Positions 1 through 9,960 are shown, numbered from the stretch's first letter. The stretch is DNA of 22,694 bases from Apostichopus californicus (GCA_020650975.1 JAIPMN010005947.1:10139-32832); one strand, 5' to 3'. Notes: a model not told the origin generated them from the letters alone. Made by a program: numbers and translations.

Positions 1-270
1 CTGTATGGAAAAGTTGTTCATGACAGTTATCTCTCACACAGACCAATATTGATGGTAGGATTTGTGTCTCCTGACGGGATTGTGGGGTTGAGGCAGGAGT
101 GGGGGGGGGAGGAGTTGTTCATGACATTTATCTCTCACACAGACCAATATTGGTGGTAGGATTTGTGTCTCCTGACGGGATTGTGGGGTGAGGCAGGAGT
201 GGGGGGGGGGAGTTGTTCATGACAGTTATCTCTCACACAGACCAATATTGATGGTAGGATTTGTGTCTCC
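1..270. repeat. 98-101 bp tandem repeat, 2.6 copies, G-rich
   Basis: Copies begin at about 13, 114 and 212 with the shared start GTTGTTCATGACA, so the periods are 101 and 98 bp. Each unit continues through an ACACAGACCAATATT block and a TTTGTGTCTCCTGACGGG block to a run of 9-10 G. The last copy stops at about 270, after TTTGTGTCTCC. Copies differ by a few substitutions and by the length of the G run, which accounts for the period change. The array may extend left of the window. No coding potential is seen. Confidence 0.93.
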
Positions 271-1344
271 TTTAAGGAGTTACAAGATGAGAGATGATCC
301 AAGAATCAATTGATATTCATGAATGATAAACCATCGTTATGCATATATATTTTGAACATTTCAATGACTGCTTCTATCAATGTTTAGCCTTCCCTGAATT
401 TTCATAACCAATTCACCTATGTTGATGAAAACACATTAAACAATAATATAATCTAAATCATAACATATGAGGCTGTACTCTTGGTTATATATTTACTCCA
501 TGTTAGGATAGTATGAGTCGCATGTGTATAGATATGAGGACTGCAGAAGCAAATCGCTCTCTATCAAAGAAATGACTGGAGGGTGGATGTCTACAATTTG
601 ATTGTGTGTCTCCATGCAAGCATGAGCATACATCCATTGTCTGCATTCACATGAGTCCATATACAGTACATAAATGAGCCAGCATAGTTGACAAGTATAA
701 ACCTAGTATTGCTTTGATAAGAGATAAAGTCATAAATTACAAATTTTGTGGGGTAAAGGGGAAAAACAGAGTCCATCAATCACTGTTAAAAAATGTTTTT
801 AAAAAAAGGGTAAAAATTGGTTCATCCTTAATTTGTACATACCCCAGGGACGTATAACTGTCTTTTCAATTGAAAGAATGAATGTAATACGTTCAAAGAG
901 AAGTCGAACTTAATGCAAATTAGAGCATTTATATTCCTGTTTATTGAGCAAATGCATCATGAGAATTATGCAGCACAGTTCTCCATTGACCGAAATATAC
1001 ATGGATTTTCTGGAGGGCTGCAGTCAGCACCAAGATTCAGAAAAAGAAAACAAATCTAGTTATTGAATTTGGTCATTGTTATTGAAGCTGTCATAATTAA
1101 CATTGCGTCAATGGAATGAGTTCAGTTTAGGGGTTAAATTAACATAAAGTGGTTAGACGGTATACATGTATGTCAAGGACAAGCATATAGTAATCAGGCA
1201 CATAGAACATGTGACATTCAGACTTAAATTTTTCACTTGATGTACAGTAGCTTAGCAAAATGCTCTGACCCTTTATCTTTACCAGATGTGTGTCTGCAGC
1301 ATTGATCAGAAAATATGGATGATTGTTCTAATTTTGATTTCTTG
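271..1344. other. Non-coding stretch, nothing recognised
   Basis: AT-rich single-copy-looking DNA. The only ORF is 62 codons on the minus strand (591-779), with no recognisable motif. One octamer-like ATGCAAAT lies at 913-920, which alone means little. No repeats, RNA genes or transposon ends were seen. Confidence 0.6.
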
Positions 1345-1378
1345 GACTGCCAAAGTCACTTGTTCTTGATTGGCAGTC
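1345..1378. repeat. 9-bp perfect inverted repeat with 16-nt loop
   Basis: GACTGCCAA at 1345-1353 is the exact reverse complement of TTGGCAGTC at 1370-1378. The stem does not extend outward or inward. It could form a small hairpin, but one such structure is not surprising in a window this size. Confidence 0.6.
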
Positions 1379-2375
1379 AGTAATTACACCTTTTCCAAGG
1401 TCTCCGCCTAGGGACAGGAGAATACCTAATGTGGTGACTAATACTAAATGGCGAGAGATATATTGCAATTCGTAGAGATCCCTGATTATTGTGGCTCAGA
1501 TAGCATTGTATACAATCATTTTCATTTTCTGGTTCATATTCTTGATTGTTAGTGATTGATAATGATTACTAGTGTGAAATAGTTAAGTCCTGTAGTTTAT
1601 TCATAACTACCAATGTGAACTTGAAACAAATAAGGTTATGAAATTAATTAAATGTAGAAACACATGATCATGTTAATCTAAATTGTTGTCTATAAATATG
1701 CATTTTACTATCTCATGCCATATAAAGATATGCATGTAGTGTTACCTTAAAATAGTGTTAAAGCCACAATTACAGAAAGTACCTCAAAAAAGTTTGCTAC
1801 TCTCCAAAAGAAAATCATTACTGATCCCCGGCAGGTAATAAATACAACAACTTTAACAAGTTTGTAGGTGGAACGTATGTCTGTGTCATCTCTTCCATAT
1901 GGCATGCAAGAATCACGATTTCTGTCACCAATTGCCAGATTACAAGGTGTAATTAACACCATATTTGGCAAGAAACATTTGTATGAAACATAATTGCCAA
2001 CTTAGTAAATTTCACTGAATCTAGTCAAATAGGTGGAATATAGGGTTGTGTAATTTTGGTAATGAAATGCAGCTAAAGCTTTGCTTTAACAACAGAAACT
2101 GGTGATGATAAGGAACATGTGTATGTCCAACTTGTAAGTCTTAAATGTCGACAAAAATTTGCAATTAGCATAAACATTATTTCTTTTACATATTACTGTT
2201 GTTCAGTTTTCTTTGTCTGCATATACCAGCTTTTAAGCATTGCCAGATACCAAAGTGGCACAGAGCATTTCTTTCTCTCAGTGCTGTGATTGACCCAAAT
2301 AGAATTTTGATCCCTCCAGCCATTTAGATTGAGTCTACATGAATGCAAGAAATTATTCTGTTGATTGCTCCTAGG
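1379..2375. other. Non-coding stretch, nothing recognised
   Basis: AT-rich DNA with two minus-strand ORFs of 74 and 75 codons (1747-1971 and 2193-2420). Neither shows a known motif, and the second runs into the tandem duplication that begins at 2376. No RNA gene or mobile element was recognised. Confidence 0.6.
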
Positions 2376-3132
2376 TTGGAAAGTTGTAACCCAGAATAAG
2401 AGCAAGTAAATTATTGCCATTATAACTCTCTGGTGATGAGCAAATTCTTTTCATCCATTCAAAATATGCATAGTTCAAAATATGCCTCGTAATTAGCAAT
2501 AAGTATTATAATGTATAGTTATACCATTGTATAATTTGAGGTCAATCAAATTGACATTCATTCATCTTATCATCTATACTGCATGTTCTAATTAGCATAA
2601 TAGATCAGCAGTAATGTCCATGAATAATGCAGCATGGCAGTGATTTCAGTTATTTATTTGTAACAACAAGTGACTATAGTTAAATATGTTGATCATTTCG
2701 TGAGCTTTTCTTAATATCTGTATGGTATTTGATTTTCACAATCAATAACTTTGGAAAGTTGTAACCCAGAATGAGAGCAAGTAAATTATTTGCCTTTATA
2801 ACTCTCAGGTGATGAGCAAATTCGTTTCATCGATTCAAAATATGCATATTTCAAAATATGCATCGTAATTAGCATTAAGTATTAAAATATGTAATGATAC
2901 CATTGTGTAATTTGTTATCAATCAAATTGACATTCATACATCTTATGATATGTATGCATATGTTCCAAGAAGCATAATAGATCAGCAGTAATGTCCATGA
3001 ATAATGCAGCATGGTAGTGTTTTCAAATATGTATTTGTAACAATAAGTATTTGACTATAGTTAATTATGTTGATCATTTCGTGAGCTTTTCTTAATATCT
3101 GTGTGGTATTTAATATTCACAATCAATAATTT
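2376..3132. repeat. Two-copy tandem duplication, unit about 375-381 bp
   Basis: The first copy starts at about 2376 with TTGGAAAGTTGTAACCCAGA and the second at 2751 with the same 20 bases, an offset of 375. Matching blocks run the whole length, including GAGAGCAAGTAAATTATT-like sequence, TAGATCAGCAGTAATGTCCA, GATCATTTCGTGAGC (2691 and 3072, offset 381) and CACAATCAATAA. Copies differ by scattered substitutions and small indels, so this is an old but easily aligned head-to-tail duplication. No coding content is evident. Confidence 0.93.
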
Positions 3133-3326
3133 ATAATTACTATTGATTCATAAATTTGCTTCATACTCACTTTTGTAGCTGTTGTCATGGCAATGCATCT
3201 TTCTTTCTGTCCATCTGTTTGTATACAATGGTTGAGAGGCAACTGTTCTCAGGCCCTCTGGTAAATTCTTACCAAAGTTGTGAAGTTGTAACCCCTATCA
3301 TAGTAGAAAAAAAAGAAATAATTGAA

Positions 3327-3351
3327 AGGTCATTGGGGTCATGAGAGGTCA
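3327..3351 (+). promoter_or_regulatory. Nuclear-receptor-like half-site cluster (DR3/DR4 spacing), repeat-borne
   Basis: AGGTCA (3327-3332), GGGTCA (3336-3341) and AGGTCA (3346-3351) are direct repeats spaced by 3 and then 4 bases. AGGTCA direct repeats with 3- or 4-base spacing are the established binding layout for RXR heterodimers. Here they lie inside a degenerate tandem repeat with no gene nearby, so function is only a possibility. Confidence 0.2.
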
Positions 3352-3464
3352 AACAGTGAAGTCACACATTAAAGCTTACTGCTCCTTGGGTTTATGTTTG
3401 ATTTGCTCAAACATGGTCATAGTTATGAGTAAGTGATTGGTCATTAAAAGCGTATTTCATTTTC

Positions 3465-3477
3465 AGGTCAAAGGTCA
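3465..3477 (+). promoter_or_regulatory. Perfect DR1 (AGGTCA-A-AGGTCA), repeat-borne
   Basis: Two perfect AGGTCA hexamers (3465-3470 and 3472-3477) are separated by one A. DR1 is the known layout for RXR, HNF4 and COUP-TF type receptors. The site belongs to the second copy of the degenerate 140-bp repeat, so it may simply be a repeat consensus. No promoter or gene can be seen nearby. Confidence 0.25.
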
Positions 3478-3678
3478 TTTGGGGCAAAGGAGATTAAAAC
3501 AGGGAAGAGTTAAAAAGCCTACTGTTTCGTGGGGTGTAATATAAAACTGGTCACATTGATCAGAAGATGATATTGAGTCAGTGATGATGTGGTTGGTTGT
3601 TAGGTCAGTGGTCATGCTGGTTACTCTGCATGGTCAGCTAAAATTTCTCACACCACCTAATAAAAGGATTGGTCCAAA

Positions 3679-3704
3679 CAGGGAGTTTCTATAACAACTC
3701 CCTG
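3679..3704. repeat. Perfect 9-bp hairpin flanked by direct repeats
   Basis: CAGGGAGTT (3679-3687) and AACTCCCTG (3696-3704) are exact reverse complements around an 8-nt loop. GGTCCAAA occurs just before it (3671-3678) and again at 3704-3711, sharing its first G with the stem end. The hairpin plus flanking 8-bp direct repeats recalls a tiny insertion with a target duplication, although the insert would be only about 25 bp. It is too short for a miRNA precursor, and no T-run follows. Confidence 0.6.
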
Positions 3705-3711
3705 GTCCAAA

Positions 3712-4657
3712 TCAGATCACTTTTGCTTTCAAGTTTATCCACAAAGATGTATTCCTGTCTCAAATTTCATCTAGAATAATTGTTAAAGCGGGCTAGTCAT
3801 ATTGTTTCCGAGTTGGATCTTCTGCAGCATCACTGATATTCTAGCTATGCAATATTTTTTCTTCAAAAGAATCAATTAAATACTAATTGTTTCTGTTTTG
3901 TCAGAGTGGCACTCTGCCTGTCAGCTCACTTTGTAATGTTTAGTAAGCAGATGGAGTGAAAAGTGACAGTCCGTTAAACTACTTGGCCTGACCTAAAAGT
4001 TTAAGGACCGCTGGTGTAAATTGTGCCTGCTTAATAGCAGATCTTAATAAAGACATGTACACATGCACATAAATTTGAACCATCAACTAACTGGTCATCA
4101 TCTTTACCTAAGTTGTGTAGTCTTTTGACATAACTATCTGCATTTAAGTTATATTTAGGTCTTATATCTGTTAACAGATAAATATGCCTGTATTGAGTTG
4201 ACACCCATCATACATGCATGTATAGCTACATTGGTGTGAAGTGTTGTAACATAAATTTCACAGAGATTGAATGACTGAAATGTGCAGTTAGTCTAGTGCC
4301 ATCAGAAGGCCCAGTTTTATAGTCATATCAGTTCGAAATTGGGATAAAAAATTTGTGGGTGTTCAAACAAATTCATTAAGAGACAAATGTATGGGAAACC
4401 TGAAATTGATTGTCATCCATCTGTGATATGTATGTACACAGCTGGTGATGTGAAAATGTCCTGCTCTGCTTTATGTATTTACTTCGTTCCTCGCTTACCT
4501 GTCTCCTCACAACATAAGCACCTCATTCTACCGTGTCTATGTTTTATGTGTCAAAGGGTTGTTGGATCTGAGAAATCATGATTTATGAAAAGTAAATTAA
4601 CATGTAAGCTCTTATATCCAAATATCTTGTCAATTGGCTACATAGTGAAATATTGGG
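3712..4657. other. Non-coding stretch, nothing recognised
   Basis: AT-rich DNA. A 64-codon ORF (4387-4581, plus) starts with ATG and is cysteine-rich, but it has no signal peptide, no conserved spacing I recognise and no neighbours. No repeats, RNA genes or mobile-element ends were seen. Confidence 0.55.
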
Positions 4658-4690
4658 AGAGGGGGGGGGAGGAGGAGGAGGAGGGGAGAA
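4658..4690 (+). repeat. Polypurine tract with G run and GGA repeats
   Basis: A purine-only stretch consisting of a run of G followed by five or so GGA triplets and further G. It explains the poly-Glu/Gly segment of the short ORF at 4585-4767. Such tracts can form G-quadruplex or triplex structures and are length-unstable, so the assembled length may not be exact. Confidence 0.8.
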
Positions 4691-5505
4691 CAATGGTTAT
4701 CTCTTCATTTTTAACAATCTATCTGTTCAGTAAAGGCAATTTAAGTAGTCCAGCATTTAATTGGTAATTTCCTCAAATTTTAGGATCTTTCTGTTTCCAC
4801 CTAAGACAACTAGATATCTAGTATTAAATTGACACACTGGGAATCCTATACTTGTTGGGAAAAATATTGTCAAAACGTTATGATCTGGCATTGATAGTGA
4901 GAATTTGATGTATTAATTCTCTCAGCTCAGACATACATCAGTTAATAATTAAGCTGGGCATTACAGAAAGGTGATAATTTAAATTTCAACTTGAGAGAAG
5001 TATAACTTTGGCAATATTGTAAGTTATTTGTTGTATAAATATTTTCTCTGCCAAGCTATGGTTAATTATATTGCATAAAAGCCATTTTTTGAACAATTTT
5101 TCACCTTTTTATCAGTTTAGCAAGTTATAGTATATTAAAACTGATGCTGTTGTTGTAAATAATAAGAAGGGCATAACCAGCAAGTCTATCAGCAAGAGCA
5201 ATGGTATTTTCCCCAGAAAGGTTGAACAAACTCTGGTTTGATAAAAATTGTAAGTTACTTCTCCCTTTCACAGATCAATAAAAAAAATAATATCATATCT
5301 CCGGTTTACTCTTCTCATGAACCTACAGAATTTTTGTGAGGACATGTGTCCTTATCACTGGTTGCACTATAAGCCTTATCAGTTACTGGAGTTTTGTACT
5401 TTTTCAAAGTTTTTGCAATAGCTTGTGTGAAAGTGATAGCTTATGGATTTCTATGACAATTAGCTAAATCTCAAATAATAAAAGTTCTTTCACATTTGGG
5501 CTCTG
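4691..5505. other. Non-coding stretch, nothing recognised
   Basis: AT-rich sequence with no ORF beyond 60 codons, no tandem structure and no recognisable RNA gene. It ends where the 41-bp array begins. Confidence 0.6.
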
Positions 5506-7225
5506 CAAGCTACCAGACCTGGTTACATGTAAGCTGTAAAGCATCAAACAGGTCTGTCCCTGGTTACATGGAAGCTGTACAGCATCATACAGGTCTGTCC
5601 CTGGTTATATGGTAGCTGTACAGCATCATACAGGTATGTCCCTGGTTATATGGTAGCTGTACAGCATTATACAGGTCTGTCCCTGGTTACATGGAAGCTG
5701 TATAACATCAAACAGGTCTGTCCCTGGTTACATGGAAGCTGTACAGCATCATACTAGTCTGTCCCTGGTTACATGGAAGCTGTACAGCATCAAACAGGTC
5801 TGTCCCTGGTTACATGGTAGCTATACAGCATCATACTGCTCTGTCCCTGGTTAAATGAAAGCTGTTTAACATCACACTGGTCTGTCCCTGTTTACATGTA
5901 AGCTGTATAACATCATGCTGGTCTGTCCCTGGTTACATGGTAGCTGTACAGCATCATGCTGGTCTCTCCCTGGCTATGTGGTAGCTGTACACTATCATAC
6001 TGGTCTGTCCCTGGTTACATGTAAGCTGTATAACATCATTCTGGTCTGTCCCTGGTTACATGGAAGCTGTACAGCATTATACAGGTCTGTCCCTGGTTAC
6101 ATGGAAGCTGTATAACATCATGCTGGTCTGTCCCTGGTTACATGGTAGCTGTACAGCATCATACAGGTCAGTCCCTGATTACATGTAAGCTGTATAACAT
6201 CATTCTGGTCTGTCCCTGGTTACATGGAAGCTGTACAGCATTATACAGGTCTGTCTCTGGTTATATGGTAGCTGTACAGCATCATACTGGTCTGTCCCTG
6301 GTTACATGGAAGCTGTACAGCATTGTACAGGTCTGTCCATGGTTACATGGAAGCTGTATAACATCATGCTGGTCTGTCCCTGGTTACATGGTAGCTGTAC
6401 AGCATCATACTGGTCTGTCCCTGGTTACATGGTAGCTGTACAGCATCATACTAGTCTGTCCCTGTTTACATGTAAGCTGTATAACATCATACAGGTCTGT
6501 CCCTGGTTACATGGAAGCTGTACAGCATTATACAGGTCTGTCCCTGGTTACATGAGAGCTGTACAGCATCATGCTGGTCTCTCCCTGGCTATGTGGTAGC
6601 TGTACAGCATCATACAGGTCTGTCCCTGTTTACATGTAAGCTGTATAACATCATGCTGGTCTGTCCCTGGTTACATGGTAGCTGTACAGCATCATACTAG
6701 TCTGTCCCTGGTTACATGGTAGCTGTACAGCATCATACAGGTCTGTCCCTGTTTACATGGAAGCTGTACAGCATTGTACAGGTCTGTCCATGGTTACATG
6801 GTAGCTGTATAACATCATGCTGGTCTGTCCCTGGTTACATGGTAGCTGTACAGCATCATACTAGTCTGTCCCTGGTTACATGGTAGCTGTACAGCATCAT
6901 ACAGGTCTGTCCCTGTTTACATGTAAGCTGTATAACATCATACAGGTCTGTCCCTGGTTACATGTAAGCTGTACAGCATCATACAAGTCTGTCCCTGGTT
7001 ACGTGGTAGCTATACAGCATCATACTGGTCTGTCCCTGTTTACATGTAAGCTGTATAACATCATACAGGTCAGTTCCTGGTTACATGTAAGCTGTACAGC
7101 ATCATACAAGTCTGTCCCTGGTTACGTGGTAGCTATACAGCATCATACTGGTCTGTCCGTGGTTACATGGCCGCCCACAGCATCTTACCAGTTTGTTCAT
7201 GATTACATGGAAGCTGTAGAGACAT
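5506..7225. repeat. 41-bp minisatellite, about 42 copies, with higher-order repeats
   Basis: The unit reads CTGGTTACATGGAAGCTGTA, then CAGCATCATACAGGTCTGTCC. GGTTACAT starts at 5521 and again at 5562, fixing the 41-bp period. Main variants are GGAAGC, GGTAGC or GTAAGC after CAT; ACAGCATC or ATAACATC; and ACAGGTC, ACTGGTC or GCTGGTC. Variants recur in blocks: a 123-bp trimer repeats at about 6960-7160, a 164-bp tetramer at about 6035-6250, and a CATTGTACAG variant at 6321 recurs at 6772 (451 bp, 11 units). Because 41 is not a multiple of 3, successive units are read in all three frames. This gives repetitive ORFs of 66-119 codons (5915-6115, 6142-6435, 6306-6599, 6880-7239) that are by-products, not genes. 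Confidence 0.98.
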
Positions 7226-7879
7226 TGTTATTGTTTTAATCATGTTTGGATCATAAGTAAACTCCATGGTTACACTGTGAGTTTATCATGCATATATGTA
7301 GATTTAGCCAACTGACGAAGTACACTTCCAGAGGAACAAGTTGAACCAATTTCGATCTATTCCTTCACTGTACGTTATGTGTTCTGTAAATTGTTACTTT
7401 ATTCACCACAGACATTTGCAACCATACCTGTATGTTAAAGGATTAGACTGCAAAGTTCACCATCGGTACCTTTTAAAGTTTAGGCATCAGCCCCCACTTA
7501 CCCAGGTCCAACAACTGTTACCTCACCAGTCAACGGACAATGACCTTGGCCACAAGTTCAACACATGCAAACTACCATGCAAGCAACTTACTTTCTCGTA
7601 CCCATCAATAATAGATCATCTTTCATGTCTAAGATAAAAAGAATTGAAACTTGATAGGTATTGTTGCTAGGACAATGTAGGCATTTGCTATGAAACTTGT
7701 TCCCAAATAACTTTCATTACAAAGCAGCTCAGCTACAATAATTGCAATTATGCTTGTAGCTATACTGGACGACCTTCAGCATAAACTTACATGCAATAAT
7801 CATGTTTGATTCCTTGACAAATGCAATCTTTTTGATGGTGTGTGTCCTGTGTGTGTGATGCCTTGGCTTAAATAAAAGG
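7226..7879. other. Non-coding stretch with an unassigned 98-codon ORF
   Basis: A plus-strand ORF spans 7341-7637, but its first codon is TTG, the first in-frame ATG is at codon 13, and the peptide matches nothing I recognise. It is His- and Gln-rich (Q-L-L-P-H-Q-S-T-D around residue 60) and no signal peptide is clear. The segment 7400-7600 is slightly more GC-rich than its surroundings, so a diverged exon cannot be excluded, but no convincing splice pair was identified. The rest is plain AT-rich DNA. Confidence 0.35.
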
Positions 7880-7946
7880 ATGTGGATGAACTTCATACTT
7901 GGTGTGTACATGTTATTAAGTACAATAACCCTATCGGTTTTTGTAG

Positions 7947-7969
7947 AGGTCAAAGGTCAACAGAGGTCA
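7947..7969 (+). promoter_or_regulatory. Three perfect AGGTCA half-sites in DR1 plus DR4 arrangement
   Basis: AGGTCA at 7947-7952, 7954-7959 and 7964-7969 are spaced by 1 base and then 4 bases. These are the classic DR1 and DR4 nuclear-receptor layouts, sharing the middle half-site. They sit in the first copy of the degenerate repeat. Binding is unproven, and no promoter is visible nearby. Confidence 0.28.
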
Positions 7970-8081
7970 AAGTCTGAAAACTTTGTAAACATGATTAGTC
8001 AACAAGTACATCTTGGTTGCAATTCATACTTGGTTTGTAGGTCCTCTTTTGTGAGTACAAGAGCCCTATTAAATTTGGTGG

Positions 8082-8104
8082 AGGTCAAGGTCAATTAGAG
8101 GCCA
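8082..8104 (+). promoter_or_regulatory. DR0 AGGTCA pair plus AGGCCA, repeat-borne
   Basis: AGGTCA at 8082-8087 and 8088-8093 directly adjoin (DR0). AGGCCA follows at 8099-8104. This is the second repeat copy, where loss of the single spacer A converts the DR1 of the first copy to DR0. Confidence 0.2.
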
Positions 8105-8486
8105 AAGTCTGAAAATGTTGCAATCATTATAACAAGAAAGTAAATCTTGGATATACTTATACTGGGTATGTGGATTCACCTTATTATGAACATTTTATGT
8201 GGAGGTGAAAGATCATAAGAAGTCAACATTTGAAAACCATGATTATTTTGCAAGGGAAGAGGGAACCTTAGATGAACTTCATCATTGATATGTGTATCTA
8301 CCTTTTATTGCAAAAACTCCCATTGTTTTCGTAGATGTCAAAGGTCATTAGAGTGCAACAGAGATGCAAAGTGAGAAAAGCTTATAGAAAGATACTATTA
8401 CTCTTTAAGTTAAGCTTATATGGACTTTGTAGGTGATTGTTTGATCCACCAGATTGAGACAAGCTATTGTTCCCTTTATATGTTGA

Positions 8487-8502
8487 AGGTCATTAGAGGT
8501 CA
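8487..8502 (+). promoter_or_regulatory. Perfect DR4 (AGGTCA-TTAG-AGGTCA), repeat-borne
   Basis: Two perfect AGGTCA hexamers are separated by TTAG. DR4 is the known layout for thyroid-hormone-receptor and LXR type heterodimers with RXR. The site is in a late copy of the degenerate repeat; function is speculative. Confidence 0.22.
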
Positions 8503-8933
8503 CAACAGCTCAAAATCCAAAACTTTGTAAATGAGATAACTGCAATAGTACAGCTTGAATGCATGAACTTCATATGTCGTATATACATCCACCTTATTAA
8601 GCATAACAACCTTACAGTGTGTGCACAGTTTGCAATTATATTTTCTGATATGAAATGCTGCAAGGAATTGCAAAGCCTCATGGCTTTCTTATTGACAAAT
8701 TTCTGCAGTGAAATGGGAGGCTCACAAGGATATTCATATGGCAGAAGTTGATAATGTTCAAACTTATTCCTTAAAGTTTCTGTCGGTCTAGGTGACAAAA
8801 TCCACAATCTATGGAATAATTTGGTATTCAAACTTTGTGTAGCAGTTTTGAAGGCTCTGTGCTGTAATTGTCTCTCATAAATAATGTGGTTCCTATGTAC
8901 AAAACTATTATACATCTTGTACTTGTATAGCAA
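8493..8933 (-). other. Unassigned 146-codon ORF, the longest in the window, probably not a gene
   Basis: The minus-strand frame is open for 146 codons, but its first codon is TTG; the first ATG is at codon 7 (8915), leaving 140 residues. I recognise no family. The middle, roughly residues 18-95, is the most protein-like part, with a short FHRLWILSPRP stretch and a LLPYEYPCEPP stretch. The C-terminal third runs backwards through the degenerate AGGTCA repeat, which argues against a functional protein. An acceptor-like TTTCACTGCAG lies on the minus strand at about 8702-8712. The plus strand over 8755-8880 is also largely open, so low stop density rather than selection may explain it. A fragment of an unrecognised transposable element is an alternative. 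Confidence 0.12.
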
Positions 8934-9960
8934 ATTTGCCCGTTTTACATAGCATTTTGCTTTATTATACTGGATAAATCATTCCCAGCAATCCCATAAC
9001 ATTTAATTATCATGAATTATGTATGAATTTTGGAATTTGTAGATACTTTGTGATTGTACATCTACAATGTTGAGTGAGCAAAACAACATTATTATTTAGC
9101 AGAGTATTCACATGTTAGCAAATCACTTTAGACACTAATAAGTTTTTCTTGCAGACATCAATGGTTTAATTAGTAATATTCAATTGAAATAAGTTCATGG
9201 TGAGCTCTTTCATATTAAGAGCTAATATTGTAATAATATCTGGAATTTCGTATAAGTTTTATAAGAAGAATGGAAACTTATTATCAGTTTTCTAAATTTA
9301 TTACAAGTTTGCATATAATTTGCAAAATGGGGCGAAACAAATAGGGCGCCTGTGTAAAAATGGGATGAGCTCCATATCAGTTGGCTTCTAACCTTGACAC
9401 AAGCAATAAATTTAGACAATGTGATATCTGCCTTAAAAAGTTGTATATATATGAGCAGAACACGGTATACATTGTTTTTGTACATGCACTGTTCTGCAGT
9501 CAGACTATCTAACTATCTGAATGAAAAAGATCAGTCTCCGAATCACCATATATTTTTGACATGAAATCTAAAACACAGGTAACTTTTGTTAATTACATTA
9601 ATTCTGCTGGTATTCTAATTACATTTCTCTTTGTCAATGTCTCTACTGTGGCCTTGGGAAAGGAATCTGGTGTCACGTGTACTCTTCTCATTATTCCTGA
9701 TGGCCAAGCTGCCGAGTGCTTTTCTTAATAATTTTTTGTCATACTTGAAATCACTACAGCCTCATTCTTGCATTAAGTGTACATATTCTTAAATGAAGCT
9801 CTTTTCCTCCTCGGAGGTAGCTTTGATGTACAAAAAAACAAAAAAAATGGAATAAACTTTCATTCCCCATCTTTTCCTTCAGGAAATGTCAAACACTAGC
9901 TATTCCATAAACACAATTTAGCACAGGCCTTTGCAAGCAGTATATATGGGGTATCTTTAG
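8934..9960. other. Non-coding stretch, nothing recognised
   Basis: AT-rich sequence. An 87-codon minus ORF (9222-9485) has no recognisable motif. A-rich tracts lie near 9830-9850 close to AATAAA (9851-9856), but with no upstream gene this cannot be called a polyadenylation signal. Confidence 0.55.

Larger units (their letters stand above)
3325..3640 (+). repeat. Degenerate ~140-bp tandem repeat carrying AGGTCA hexamers
   Basis: AAAGGTCATT followed by GGGG occurs at 3325 and 3470 (offset 145), and a weaker GGTCAT module recurs at 3610. After each of the first two, similar blocks follow in order: an AAACAG/GAAG segment, an AAGCTTACTG or AAGCCTACTG block, and a T/C-rich TGGG segment. Divergence is high, so the unit edges are approximate. 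The hexamer content resembles the repeats at 7880-8605 and 13535-13775, but the rest of the unit differs. Confidence 0.65.
7880..8605 (+). repeat. Degenerate 122-155 bp tandem repeat with AGGTCA cores, about 5-6 copies
   Basis: Each copy has a GATGAACTTCATACTTGG-like block, a GTATGT and CCACCTTATT block, then a GGAGGTCAAAGGTCATTAGA-like core and CAAAGTCTGAAAACTTTGTA. The TTCATACT block falls at 7892, 8023, 8156 and 8278, then near 8410 and 8568, giving spacings of 131, 133, 122 and then roughly 135-155. Copies are heavily diverged. The same family reappears at 13535-13775. It has no coding capacity; the ORFs at 7880-8098 and 8563-8751 merely read through it. Confidence 0.8.

Noticed and set aside
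5915..7239. Repetitive protein gene in the 41-bp array (ORFs of 66-119 codons)
   Set aside because: The unit is not a multiple of three, the ORFs overlap in different frames, stops depend only on unit subtype, and there is no flanking coding sequence.
9851..9856. AATAAA as a polyadenylation signal
   Set aside because: The hexamer is common in AT-rich DNA and no upstream coding exon supports it.
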